From positions 1 to 34,627 of the forward strand of contig JASHOY010000130.1 in the NCBI GenBank assembly GCA_030038435.1: 34,627 nucleotides of DNA, in the 5' to 3' direction. Under the pieces are notes generated by a model that saw only the letters and a list, made by a program, of their open reading frames with translations, was not told the origin of the DNA and searched no databases. Below are positions 23,893 through 31,650 of the stretch, one piece after another (the stretch's first letter is position 1; every line of letters starts with the position of its first letter). Position numbers and translations under genes: made by a program. This stretch comes from Acidobacteriaceae bacterium. GTDB lineage: Bacteria; Acidobacteriota; Terriglobia; Terriglobales; Acidobacteriaceae.

Positions 23893-25587
23893 ATGAAGAC
23901 ATTCAGTTCGCTGCGCCGCGATTTTCTGCGCGCCGGCAGTTTGGGCGTGGCCGGAGCCGCGATTCCGGCGGTTTCCTTGGGTGCTGCAGCTCAGTCGAGC
24001 GATCCGTCGCCAGGGAGCCTCTTCTTCAACGTCCGTCAATACGGCGCCACGGGAGACGGCAAGACGCTTGACACGCAGGGCGTCAATCGCGCCATTGAGG
24101 CCGCCGCAGCCGCGGGCGGCGGGGTGGTTGTCTTTCCCGCCGGGACCTATCTCTGCTTTTCCATCCATCTGAAGAGCCATGTGCATCTGCGTCTCGACGA
24201 AGGCTCCACAATCCTGGCCGCCGCCTCGCCGCTGCCCGGTGAAACCACCGGCTACAACGGCGGAGTTTACGATGCAGCTGAACCCCAAAACCCCGCTTGG
24301 GAACCTTACCAGGATTACGGCCACAACCACTGGCACAACTCCCTCATCTGGGGCGAGAACATCCACGACTTCAGCATCACCGGCACCGGCCTCATCTACG
24401 GCAAAGGCCTCGCCCGTTCACAAGGTCCACCACACCATCGTCTACCACAACATCACAGCGCCCCTCGCAACTACCCTCGCCCGGACTACCCGTACCCGAA
24501 CTACGCTGCCGAGCAGCCCGGCGTGGGCAATAAAGCGGTCGCGCTCAAGAACTGCCGCAACGTGCTGCTGCGCGATTTCTCCATCCTCAAGGGCGGCCAC
24601 TTCGGCCTGCTGTTGACCGGCGTGGACAACCTCACCATCGACAATCTCTGCATCGACACCGACCGTGACGGCATGGACATCGACTGCTGCCAGAACGTGC
24701 GCGTATCAAACTGCACGGTCAACGACCCTTGGGACGACGGCATCTGCCCCAAGTCGAGCTATGCGCTTGGCTATCCGCGCCCCTGCAAGAACGTGACCAT
24801 CGCCAACTGCTGGACGACGGGTGCTTACGAATTGGGTACGGTGCTCGACGGGACCTTTAAGAAGTTCGCGCCGGACGTTCGCGTCCCACACAACGGGCGG
24901 ATCAAGTGCGGCACGGAGTCCAATGGCGGATTCATCAACTTCACCATCACCGGCTGCGTGCTCGAGGGGTCGATGGGTTACGCACTGGAAACGGTAGACG
25001 GGGCGCTGCTGGAAGACATCGTCATCGCCAACACGACGATGCGCGATCTGTACTGCGGGCCGGTCTTCCTGCGGCTCGGCGCGCGGCTTCGCGGACCCAA
25101 GGCGACGACGAAGGTCGGCACGCTGAAGCGCGTGCTCATCAGCAACCTGGACTGCTACAACGCGCCCATGCGCCAGGGCTCGATTTTCTCCGGCATTCCC
25201 GGCTACCCGATTGAAGACCTCAAGCTCGACAACATTTACATCCAGACCGTGGGCGGCGGCACAGCCGACATGGCGCAGGTTGTCCCGCCCGAGGAGATCG
25301 ACGCCTATCCCGAACCCGGCCGCTTCGGGCCCATGCCCTCCTCGGGATTCTATCTCCGCCACATTCGCAACCTTGAAATGAGCCACGTGGAGATTGCAAA
25401 CGCCACTCCCGACGCCCGTCCCGCGTTTTCCCTCACTGATGTGGAACGCGCGGACTTCTTCGCCATCACCGCTTCGCGTAATGCCGGCAACGCCTTCGCT
25501 CTCCACGATGTGAAGGATCTCCGCATCGGCTGGAGCCGCGCCGCAGCGGATACGGCGCTGAGCAGTGTGGACAACAAGCTGCTGTGA
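23893..25587 (+). CDS. Glycoside hydrolase family 28 protein (polygalacturonase-like)
   Basis: The 564-residue secreted enzyme probably hydrolyses galacturonan or rhamnogalacturonan. It starts with a Tat-type signal, MKTFSSLRRDFLRAGSLGVAGAAIPAVS. A right-handed beta-helix follows, opened by NVRQYGATGDGKTLDTQGVNRAIE. GH28 motifs are DTDRDGMDID (~254, equivalent of NTD), DDGICPKS (~281) and GRIKCGTESNGGF (~335, the RIK motif). The GHG histidine motif of classical endopolygalacturonases is not visible between the last two; ELGTVLDGTFKKF stands there, as in a distinct exo-type subgroup. The family call is strong and the exact linkage is not. ATG 23893 is chosen because GGGAG lies about 9 nt upstream and the signal begins there. 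The message probably continues into the next two genes. Confidence 0.93.
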   Translation: MKTFSSLRRDFLRAGSLGVAGAAIPAVSLGAAAQSSDPSPGSLFFNVRQYGATGDGKTLDTQGVNRAIEAAAAAGGGVVVFPAGTYLCFSIHLKSHVHLRLDEGSTILAAASPLPGETTGYNGGVYDAAEPQNPAWEPYQDYGHNHWHNSLIWGENIHDFSITGTGLIYGKGLARSQGPPHHRLPQHHSAPRNYPRPDYPYPNYAAEQPGVGNKAVALKNCRNVLLRDFSILKGGHFGLLLTGVDNLTIDNLCIDTDRDGMDIDCCQNVRVSNCTVNDPWDDGICPKSSYALGYPRPCKNVTIANCWTTGAYELGTVLDGTFKKFAPDVRVPHNGRIKCGTESNGGFINFTITGCVLEGSMGYALETVDGALLEDIVIANTTMRDLYCGPVFLRLGARLRGPKATTKVGTLKRVLISNLDCYNAPMRQGSIFSGIPGYPIEDLKLDNIYIQTVGGGTADMAQVVPPEEIDAYPEPGRFGPMPSSGFYLRHIRNLEMSHVEIANATPDARPAFSLTDVERADFFAITASRNAGNAFALHDVKDLRIGWSRAAADTALSSVDNKLL

Positions 25588-25679
25588 AACCGGGCAAAGG
25601 GCCACGCATGCCTGGTCATTGTTGCAGGATCCATGGCAAGAACCAGATTGGGTAAAGAATAACCGCAAGAAGGAGAACC

Positions 25680-27038
25680 ATGGAAACCACGGAGAACAAT
25701 CGCAGGGAATTTATGAAAACCGGCGGCGCGGCGCTGGCGGCTACCGCGTTTGCATCGAGCGCGCGCAGCTATGCCGCCATCCGCGGCGCTAACGATCGCG
25801 TGCGGGTGGGCGTGGTAGGCTGCGGCGATCGCATGAAAGGCGGCGACCTTCCCGCCTTCCAACACAGCGCCAAAGAACTGAACTTCCAGATCGTCGCGGT
25901 CTCCGATATCTGGAACCGGCGGCGCGAAGAAGGCGCGGCCTATATCGAGAAGCTCTGCGGCAATCGCCCCGACCCGGTGCGGAATAATGATGAGCTCTAT
26001 GCGCGCAAAGATGTGGACGCGGTGATCATTGCCACCGCCGATTTTCAACATGCATACCACGGCACGGAAGCTGTGCGCGCGGGCCGCGATGCTTACGTCG
26101 AGAAGCCCACCGCACACACCATGGCCGATGCGCGCATGATTCTCGACGCGGTGAAGAAGAGCGGGCGAATTGTGCAGGTGGGCACGCAGCGCCGCTCGAC
26201 GCCGAGTTACATGAAGGCCGCCGAATACATCAAGTCGGGTGCCTTCGGCGATATCGTGATGGTGGAGATGACCTGGAACGTTAACCAGCCGGGACGCTGG
26301 CGCCGGCCCCAAACCGTGCCCCTGCTCAAGGAGCAGGATACCGACTGGAGGCGCTATCTTCTCGACCGGACCATGGTGCCGTTCAATGCGCGGCATTATC
26401 TCGAGTTCCGGCTCTTCTGGCCCTATTCCTCGGGCATTCCCGACCAATGGCTGGTGCACCAGATCGATACCGTGCACTGGTTCTCCGGTCTGCCGCACCC
26501 GCGGTCGTGCGTAGCCAACGGCGGCATTTATCTGTGGAAAGACGGGCGCACCAACTGGGACACCATGACGTCGGTCTTCGATTACGGACCGCTCGACGAC
26601 TTGTCGAAAGGCTTCCAGGTGCAGTACTCGTCGCGCTTTACCAATTCAGCCGGCGGCGTGAAAGAGCTCTATTACTCCAACGGCGGCATGATGGACATGG
26701 CCACGCAGAAGGTGACCCCGGAGGGTGGTCTGACCGCGCGTTTTGCGGCGCAGATGAATATGAAGCCCAATCTGCTGCCCAGTTTTTCCCTGATCAAGAA
26801 GACAGAAAATCCGGCCGCCGGCGCCCATGCCCATTTCGATCCCATGACCGCGGCCAACATGCGCAACTGGATGGAGTGCGTGCGCTCGCGCAAGACTCCC
26901 AACGCGCCCATCGAAGCCGGATACGACCACTCCGTTGCCCTGTGCATGAACATTGCCGCCATCCAAACCGGCGAAAAGATCACCTTCGACGATAAGACGC
27001 AGCAGTTGCTGGCCGGAGGCAAGCCCTATGAGGTCTAG
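25680..27038 (+). CDS. Tat-exported Gfo/Idh/MocA family oxidoreductase
   Basis: This 452-residue NAD(P)-dependent sugar oxidoreductase has a twin-arginine signal, NNRREFMKTGGAALAATAFASSARS. The Rossmann fold begins VRVGVVGCGDRMKGGD (a complete glycine-rich loop, unlike its relative at 11425-12744) and continues with DAVIIATADFQHAYHGTEAVRAGRDAYVEKPTAHT, with the hallmark EKP. The C-terminal domain includes DQWLVHQIDTVHWFSG. AAGGAG lies 5-6 nt before the ATG. It follows the GH28 gene by ~90 bases and overlaps the DUF6807 gene by 11 bases, so it is likely part of the same saccharide-processing operon. The substrate is not known; export with a GH28 enzyme suggests modification of oligosaccharides outside the cytosol (inference). 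Confidence 0.94.
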   Translation: METTENNRREFMKTGGAALAATAFASSARSYAAIRGANDRVRVGVVGCGDRMKGGDLPAFQHSAKELNFQIVAVSDIWNRRREEGAAYIEKLCGNRPDPVRNNDELYARKDVDAVIIATADFQHAYHGTEAVRAGRDAYVEKPTAHTMADARMILDAVKKSGRIVQVGTQRRSTPSYMKAAEYIKSGAFGDIVMVEMTWNVNQPGRWRRPQTVPLLKEQDTDWRRYLLDRTMVPFNARHYLEFRLFWPYSSGIPDQWLVHQIDTVHWFSGLPHPRSCVANGGIYLWKDGRTNWDTMTSVFDYGPLDDLSKGFQVQYSSRFTNSAGGVKELYYSNGGMMDMATQKVTPEGGLTARFAAQMNMKPNLLPSFSLIKKTENPAAGAHAHFDPMTAANMRNWMECVRSRKTPNAPIEAGYDHSVALCMNIAAIQTGEKITFDDKTQQLLAGGKPYEV

Positions 27039-28083
27039 CATGGTATTTCTTGCATCTTCTGCGGCGGGCCTGGCGCTCGCGGCCGGCGCATTTGCCGCAC
27101 CCTCGGCGAACCGGGGCGTGCAGGTTACGCCCGACGTGGCGCAGCGGCGGGTCACGATCACCATCGATGGAAAGCCCTTCACCTCCTACATCTGGCCGGT
27201 GGAAGTAAAGAAGCCGGTACTGTTTCCAATTGTGGATGCGGACGGGTTCACCGTGACGCGCGGCTATCCGCTCGACCCGCGGCCCGGCGAGAGGACTGAC
27301 CACCCGCACCACGTGGGCTTGTGGTTCAACTACAGCAACGTGAATGGTTTCGACTTCTGGAACAACTCCGATGCCATCCCGGCGGCGCGCCGGCCGAAGA
27401 TGGGAACGATTGTCTTCAAAAAAATTGTCTCCGCAGAAAGCGGTGCGGGGCGCGGCGAGCTGACCACCGAATCTACATGGGTAACCGGCGCGGGCGAGCC
27501 CATCATCGGCGAGACAACACGTTTTGTATTTGCGCGAGACGCCGACGGCACGCGGATGATTGACCGCACGGCCACGCTGCATGCCCTTGCCAAAGTGGTC
27601 TTTCATGACGACAAAGACGGATTGCTGGGCCTGCGCGTGGCCAGTTGGCTGGAGTCGCCGACCGCCAAGGGCGGCGTGTTTCGCGACGAGAGCGGCGCGG
27701 TAACCAAAGTGAACGCAGCGTCTCCGGGGGCATCCGGTGTTTACCTGACCAGCGAGGGCGTGAAAGGAGATGCGGCCTGGGGAACGCGCGGCAAGTGGTG
27801 CGCGCTCACCGGGCACACCGGCAACCACACGGCGACCATTGCAATCTTCGATGATCCCAGCAATCCCGGCTATCCTACGTACTGGCATGCGCGCGGCTAC
27901 GGGCTCTTTGCGGCAAATCCCCTGGGGCGCGATAAGTTCGATCCCAGGCAACCGGCGTTCAATTACACGCTGCAAAAAGGGCAGACCGCCGTCTTTCGCT
28001 ATCGGGTAGTGATTTACACCCATGCGGCCTCGCCGCAGGAGCTGAACCGCGAAGCAGCGGCTTTCGACGCCGCATATAAATAG
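27028..28083 (+). CDS. Secreted DUF6807 (PmoA-like) family protein
   Basis: This 351-residue protein has a signal peptide (MRSSMVFLASSAAGLALAAGAFA). The body is typical of the DUF6807/'PmoA' family: KPFTSYIWP, KPVLFPI, RPGERTDHPHHVGLWFNYSNVNGFDFW with its His-rich HPHHVGLW segment, and KWCALTG. The family is often encoded beside Gfo/Idh/MocA oxidoreductases in saccharide loci, but its reaction is not established; despite the name it is not the methane monooxygenase subunit. ATG 27028 lies 8 nt after GGAGG and overlaps the preceding gene by 11 bases, indicating translational coupling. ATG 27040 is an alternative. The histidines suggest metal binding (inference). Confidence 0.9.
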   Translation: MRSSMVFLASSAAGLALAAGAFAAPSANRGVQVTPDVAQRRVTITIDGKPFTSYIWPVEVKKPVLFPIVDADGFTVTRGYPLDPRPGERTDHPHHVGLWFNYSNVNGFDFWNNSDAIPAARRPKMGTIVFKKIVSAESGAGRGELTTESTWVTGAGEPIIGETTRFVFARDADGTRMIDRTATLHALAKVVFHDDKDGLLGLRVASWLESPTAKGGVFRDESGAVTKVNAASPGASGVYLTSEGVKGDAAWGTRGKWCALTGHTGNHTATIAIFDDPSNPGYPTYWHARGYGLFAANPLGRDKFDPRQPAFNYTLQKGQTAVFRYRVVIYTHAASPQELNREAAAFDAAYK

Positions 28084-28091
28084 GCACGTTC

Positions 28092-28121
28092 CCGGCCGCA
28101 TTCTGGCGAGCCAACGGCCGG
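28092..28121. repeat. GC-rich inverted repeat after the DUF6807 gene
   Basis: CCGGCCG (28092-28098) and CGGCCGG (28115-28121) flank 16 bases. No T-run follows. It may mark the 3' end of the galacturonan operon. Confidence 0.35.
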
Positions 28122-28155
28122 CGCGGCTGCCGCCCTTCGCCGCGCAGGCATCCCC

Positions 28156-29367
28156 GTGCTAGAGTTGGAATCCACGGAGATGATTCAGACCATGGCGGCT
28201 GAGATCCAGCTTGCGCCCCGCGGAGAAACCATTGAGCTGCAGCAGCAGGTCGCTCGCCTGCAGGCGCTGCTCGAAGCCTCCCGCCAGGTACATTCGACCA
28301 TCCACGAACAGGAAGTTCTGGAGTCGGTGCTGCGCATCGTTGTGCGCGAACTGGAGATGGCAGGTGCGGCATTTACCGGATCGGGGCTAGTCTATGGACA
28401 GGTCACGGCCGATCCTGAAAACTCCGCCAACACTTCCCTGCTCCGCTATCCGCTCACGGACCGCGAGGGGCGCGCTATGACTGAGCTGGTCATAGCGCCG
28501 CCCGACGGCCGCGAGCTGACCATTTACGAAGCGGATTTTCTGGAAGGCCTGGCCCTGCAGGCTGCCGTAGCTCTCGAGAACGCGCACCATCACAAGCGCA
28601 ATGTCGAGTTTGCGCGGGTGCAGCAGGATCTGGATGCGGCGCGCAACATTCAGCGCTCGCTGCTGCCGCAAACTCTCCCCAATATCGCCGGTTACTCGCT
28701 GGCCTTCCGTTCGGCTACTTGCTACGAGGTGGGCGGCGATTACCTTGACATCGTGAATCAGCCTGATGGCAGCCTGCTGATCGCCGTGGCTGACGTGGCC
28801 GGCAAGGGGCTGGCTTCGGCATTGATGTCGAGCAGTTTCCGTTCGGCGTTCCGGGCCATGGCGGCAACCGGTCTTCCCCTCGACGAGTTGGCGAAGCGCA
28901 TGAATCAGCATCATTGGACCGAAGGCGAAGAGGCGCGCCGCCGCTACGTGACGGCCATTTTCCTGCGGCTGCTCCCCGCGGCCGGCGAAATCGAGGTCGT
29001 CAACGCCGGTCATAATCCCGGCTTTCTGCTCTCGCCCGGAGCGGCGCCCCGGCAATTCGAAGCGGCGGGCACGCCGCTGGGGCTTCTGCCCGGCATGGAC
29101 TATGGCAGCGAGCGGCACCGCTTCCCGCCGGGTGCGCGGCTGCTGCTTTATACCGACGGGTTGACCGAAGTTTTCCGCGGGGATGAGGAATTTGGATCAG
29201 AAAGGCTTTTGAATGAATTTTCTAGCTGCCTGACCACCAAAGCCGATGCTATTCTCGAAGCATTGTGGACAGCCACGGAAGAATTTTCCGGCGGCGAACC
29301 GCAGAGGGACGACATGACCGCACTGGCGCTTTGCCGGAGTGAAGAGTCCACGGAGACGCGGGGATGA
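28156..29367 (+). CDS. GAF-PP2C (SpoIIE/RsbU-type) serine phosphatase
   Basis: This cytosolic phosphatase probably dephosphorylates the STAS protein encoded two genes later, releasing a sigma factor or other target from the kinase. The 403-residue protein has an N-terminal coiled region (QQQVARLQALLEASRQVHSTIHEQEVLESVLR), a degenerate GAF domain (~40-155), the linker DLDAARNIQRSLLPQTLP that typically precedes the domain, and a PP2C/SpoIIE domain with metal-binding VGGDYLD, VADVAGKGLASALM, LLYTDGLTEVF and RDDMTALAL. The start is uncertain: GTG 28156 has AGG ~8 nt upstream, and ATG 28180 and 28192 are alternatives. The stop overlaps the next start by four bases (ATGA), so the pair is co-translated. 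Confidence 0.92.
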   Translation: MLELESTEMIQTMAAEIQLAPRGETIELQQQVARLQALLEASRQVHSTIHEQEVLESVLRIVVRELEMAGAAFTGSGLVYGQVTADPENSANTSLLRYPLTDREGRAMTELVIAPPDGRELTIYEADFLEGLALQAAVALENAHHHKRNVEFARVQQDLDAARNIQRSLLPQTLPNIAGYSLAFRSATCYEVGGDYLDIVNQPDGSLLIAVADVAGKGLASALMSSSFRSAFRAMAATGLPLDELAKRMNQHHWTEGEEARRRYVTAIFLRLLPAAGEIEVVNAGHNPGFLLSPGAAPRQFEAAGTPLGLLPGMDYGSERHRFPPGARLLLYTDGLTEVFRGDEEFGSERLLNEFSSCLTTKADAILEALWTATEEFSGGEPQRDDMTALALCRSEESTETRG

Positions 29368-29810
29368 ATGAAAAGAAATCCGCCACCGTGGAAGTGCGGC
29401 TGCCCTCGCGCATGGGTTACGAAAAAGTGGCCATGAGCACGGCATCGGCGGTGGCCAAATTAATGGGCTTCCGCGAAGACCGCGTCGAAGACCTGAAGAC
29501 CGCCGTGGCCGAAGCCTGCATCAATGCCATCGAACACGGCAACCGGCTCAATGAGCGGCTCTCCGTGGGCGTGGTTCTTTCCGCCTGCGCGGATAAGTTG
29601 GAAGTGAAAGTGATCGACGACGGCAAGGGCATCACCCGGCAGCCCGCGAAGCCGGATATCGACCGGAAAATGCATGGCGAAGAAGACCCCCGCGGACTGG
29701 GCATGTTCCTCATCCAGGCGCTAGTGGACGAGGCCGAATGGGTGGCGGGGTCCGAAGGCAATAGCAGTTATGTGCGCCTGGTCATCCGTCTGGACAAAGA
29801 TGCGGAATAA
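29364..29810 (+). CDS. RsbW/SpoIIAB-like ATP-binding serine kinase (anti-sigma type)
   Basis: The 148-residue GHKL ATPase should phosphorylate the STAS protein downstream and hold or release a partner protein. The N box is VAEACINAIEHGN with Glu50 and Asn54, the G1 box DDGKGI (85-90) and the G2 box PRGLGMFLI (109-117). A STAS-antagonised anti-sigma role is the family rule, but no sigma factor gene lies in the window, so the output is unknown. It overlaps the phosphatase by four bases and precedes the STAS gene by 23 bases. Confidence 0.92.
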   Translation: MNEKKSATVEVRLPSRMGYEKVAMSTASAVAKLMGFREDRVEDLKTAVAEACINAIEHGNRLNERLSVGVVLSACADKLEVKVIDDGKGITRQPAKPDIDRKMHGEEDPRGLGMFLIQALVDEAEWVAGSEGNSSYVRLVIRLDKDAE

Positions 29811-29833
29811 TCGAATGCAGGAGACCATCCATC

Positions 29834-30193
29834 GTGCAGGCTGAAACCAAGTCGCGTGTTGACCAGCTTACTACCCCGGCCGGCCACCAGGTGGCGGTTT
29901 TGCGTTTTGAAGGCGACATCGCCAGCACCTCCAGGGACGCGGTGCTGGGCACCTATCAATCGCTGCCCAAGGAGACCACCCGGCTCGTGCTGCTGGACTT
30001 CACCAAAGTGGATTACATCAATTCGAGCGGCATCGCATTGGTGATTCAGCTTCTCATCGAAGCCTCCAACGCAGGCCAGAAGGTCTACGCCTTCGGTCTG
30101 TCTGCGCACTTCACCAAGGTCTTCACCATGGTGGGCATCACCAAGTACGCCGGCCTCTTTCCCAGCCAGGCGCAGGCTCTGGCGGCGCTTTAA
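29834..30193 (+). CDS. STAS-domain anti-anti-sigma factor (RsbV-like)
   Basis: This 119-residue STAS protein switches partner according to serine phosphorylation. The phospho-acceptor loop reads DYINSSGIALVIQLL, with Ser65 aligned to SpoIIAA Ser58. The N-terminal strand VAVLRFEGDI is typical, and the rest of the fold (VYAFGLSAHFTKVFTMVGITKYAGLFPSQAQAL) is complete. The start is a GTG at 29834 with AGGAG about 10 nt upstream. It is the third gene of the phosphatase-kinase-antagonist cassette, which contains every part of a partner-switching circuit except the input receptor and the final target. Confidence 0.93.
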   Translation: MQAETKSRVDQLTTPAGHQVAVLRFEGDIASTSRDAVLGTYQSLPKETTRLVLLDFTKVDYINSSGIALVIQLLIEASNAGQKVYAFGLSAHFTKVFTMVGITKYAGLFPSQAQALAAL

Positions 30194-30265
30194 AGTTCGG
30201 TCATGCAGCCGGACATCCCGGCACGCGCCACTCCCTGCCGTCCCGTTCCGCGTATCATTGCCCCT

Positions 30266-31447
30266 ATGAACCTCGATGCCATTCAGGCTGCACTGCGCGA
30301 CGCCGGCTGTGACGGCTGGCTCTTTTACGACCATCACCACCGCGACCCCATCGCCGCGCACATCCTCGGCCTCGACGAAAAAGCGCACGTCACCCGCCGC
30401 TGGTACTACTTCATTCCCGCCCAGGGCGAGCCGCGCAAGCTGGTGCACCGCATCGAGCAGGGACGGCTCGATACCCTGCCCGGCAGCAAAGGCCAATATT
30501 CAAGCTGGCAGGAGCTGGCCGCCGGCCTCGACGCCATGCTCGACCGCGCGCAACGCGTCGCCATGCAGTTCTCGCCCAACAACGACATTATGTATGTCTC
30601 CATGGTCGACGCCGGCACCATTGACTTTCTGCGCAGCCTGGGCAAAGAGATCGTCAGCTCCGCCGACCTGGTGAGCCAGTTCGAAGCCGTTCTGACGGAA
30701 GACCAGATGGCCACCCACGCCGCCGCGCAAATGGCCATCGACGAACTGCTGGCCGAGGGCTGGCGCGAGATGGGGCGGCGGCTGCGCCCGGCCTCCGGCG
30801 GGGCTGGCGAGTTGACGGAATTCGACCACGTGCAGTGGCTCAGCGAAGCCATGCGCCGGGAGGGCTTGGTCTGGGAGAACGGACCCAACGTCAGCGTCAA
30901 TGCCAACAGCTCCGATTCCCACTACGAACCCACCGCCGACCGCTCGGCCGCGATCCGCGAAGGCGATTTCGTGCTCATCGATATCTGGGGCCGCCTCGAC
31001 CGGCCCGGCAGCGTCTTCTACGACATCACCTGGACCGGCGTCGTGGGCCGGGAGCCAAGCCCGCAGGAGCAACAGGTCTTCACCACAGTTACGGCAGCTC
31101 GCGACGCGGCTGTTGCTTCCATCGAAAGCGCTTTTGCTGCCGGCCGGCCTATTTGCGGCTTTGAGGCCGATGATGCCGCGCGCAACGTCGTCCGCGAGGC
31201 CGGCCTGGGTGCCTTTTTCCCTCATCGTACCGGCCACAATATCTGCAATGAGCTGCATGGCCCCGGCGCGCATCTCGACAACCTCGAAACCCACGACCGC
31301 AGGCGAATCCTTCCCCAAACCTGCTTTTCCGTCGAACCGGGCGTCTATCTTCCCGAATTTGGGGTGCGCAGCGAAGTCAATATGCTCACTGCACCCGGCA
31401 AGGCCTGGGTGACGGGGAAAATTCAGCGGGAGCTGGTAAGAATCTGA
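30266..31447 (+). CDS. M24 family metallopeptidase (Xaa-Pro peptidase-like)
   Basis: This cytosolic dimetal peptidase (393 residues) has the creatinase/aminopeptidase P two-domain plan. The N-terminal domain begins MNLDAIQAALRDAGCDGWLFYD, the usual family start. The C-terminal pita-bread domain has the five metal ligands: Asp in VLIDIWG, Asp in FYDITWTG, His in RTGHNICNELHGPG, Glu in SVEPGVY and Glu in VRSEVNML. Substrates are probably peptides with proline at position two. A start at 30203 is possible but adds a Pro/Arg-rich segment unlike the family. Neither start has a good ribosome binding site. The last coding bases are followed by an intrinsic terminator. Confidence 0.92.
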   Translation: MNLDAIQAALRDAGCDGWLFYDHHHRDPIAAHILGLDEKAHVTRRWYYFIPAQGEPRKLVHRIEQGRLDTLPGSKGQYSSWQELAAGLDAMLDRAQRVAMQFSPNNDIMYVSMVDAGTIDFLRSLGKEIVSSADLVSQFEAVLTEDQMATHAAAQMAIDELLAEGWREMGRRLRPASGGAGELTEFDHVQWLSEAMRREGLVWENGPNVSVNANSSDSHYEPTADRSAAIREGDFVLIDIWGRLDRPGSVFYDITWTGVVGREPSPQEQQVFTTVTAARDAAVASIESAFAAGRPICGFEADDAARNVVREAGLGAFFPHRTGHNICNELHGPGAHLDNLETHDRRRILPQTCFSVEPGVYLPEFGVRSEVNMLTAPGKAWVTGKIQRELVRI

Positions 31448-31520
31448 ACAGGCTGAAGACCTTGCCTCGTTCACCGGCGGCGCGGACTAAGGAAATCCAT
31501 AATTTTTCAATGATCTGGAC

Positions 31521-31544
31521 GTTTGGCCGCCCAAACCGCTTTTT
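31521..31544 (+). terminator. Intrinsic terminator after the M24 peptidase gene
   Basis: GTTTGG (31521-31526), loop CCGC and CCAAAC (31531-31536) are followed by CGC and five T residues (31540-31544). It separates the peptidase gene from dnaK. Confidence 0.6.
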
Positions 31545-31576
31545 GCACTTGTTTTATTGCAACTCAATCAAATAAA

Positions 31577-31597
31577 GTTGACACTAACTCGCTCAAT
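31577..31597 (+). promoter_or_regulatory. dnaK promoter region with HAIR-like repeat
   Basis: GTTGACA (31577-31583), seven bases, then GCTCAAT (31591-31597) keeps the TTGA-N11-TCAA spacing of the HspR operator HAIR (CTTGAGT-N7-ACTCAAG), with mismatches in the inner and outer bases. The same TTGACA is a perfect -35 hexamer, but no convincing -10 follows at 16-18 bases. CTCAATCA occurs twice (31563 and 31592). There is no CIRCE element. Confidence 0.35.
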
Positions 31598-31650
31598 CAT
31601 GCATCTTATTAAATGTCAGAAAACACCACCATAAGGCGGGAAGCAAATCT

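Noticed and set aside
27028..28083. Particulate methane monooxygenase subunit (from the family nickname PmoA)
   Set aside because: The protein is soluble with a signal peptide and has no multi-TM monooxygenase features; it belongs to DUF6807.
31448..31650. CIRCE element before dnaK
   Set aside because: No TTAGCACTC-N9-GAGTGCTAA pattern, even allowing several mismatches; only the HAIR-like spacing was found.
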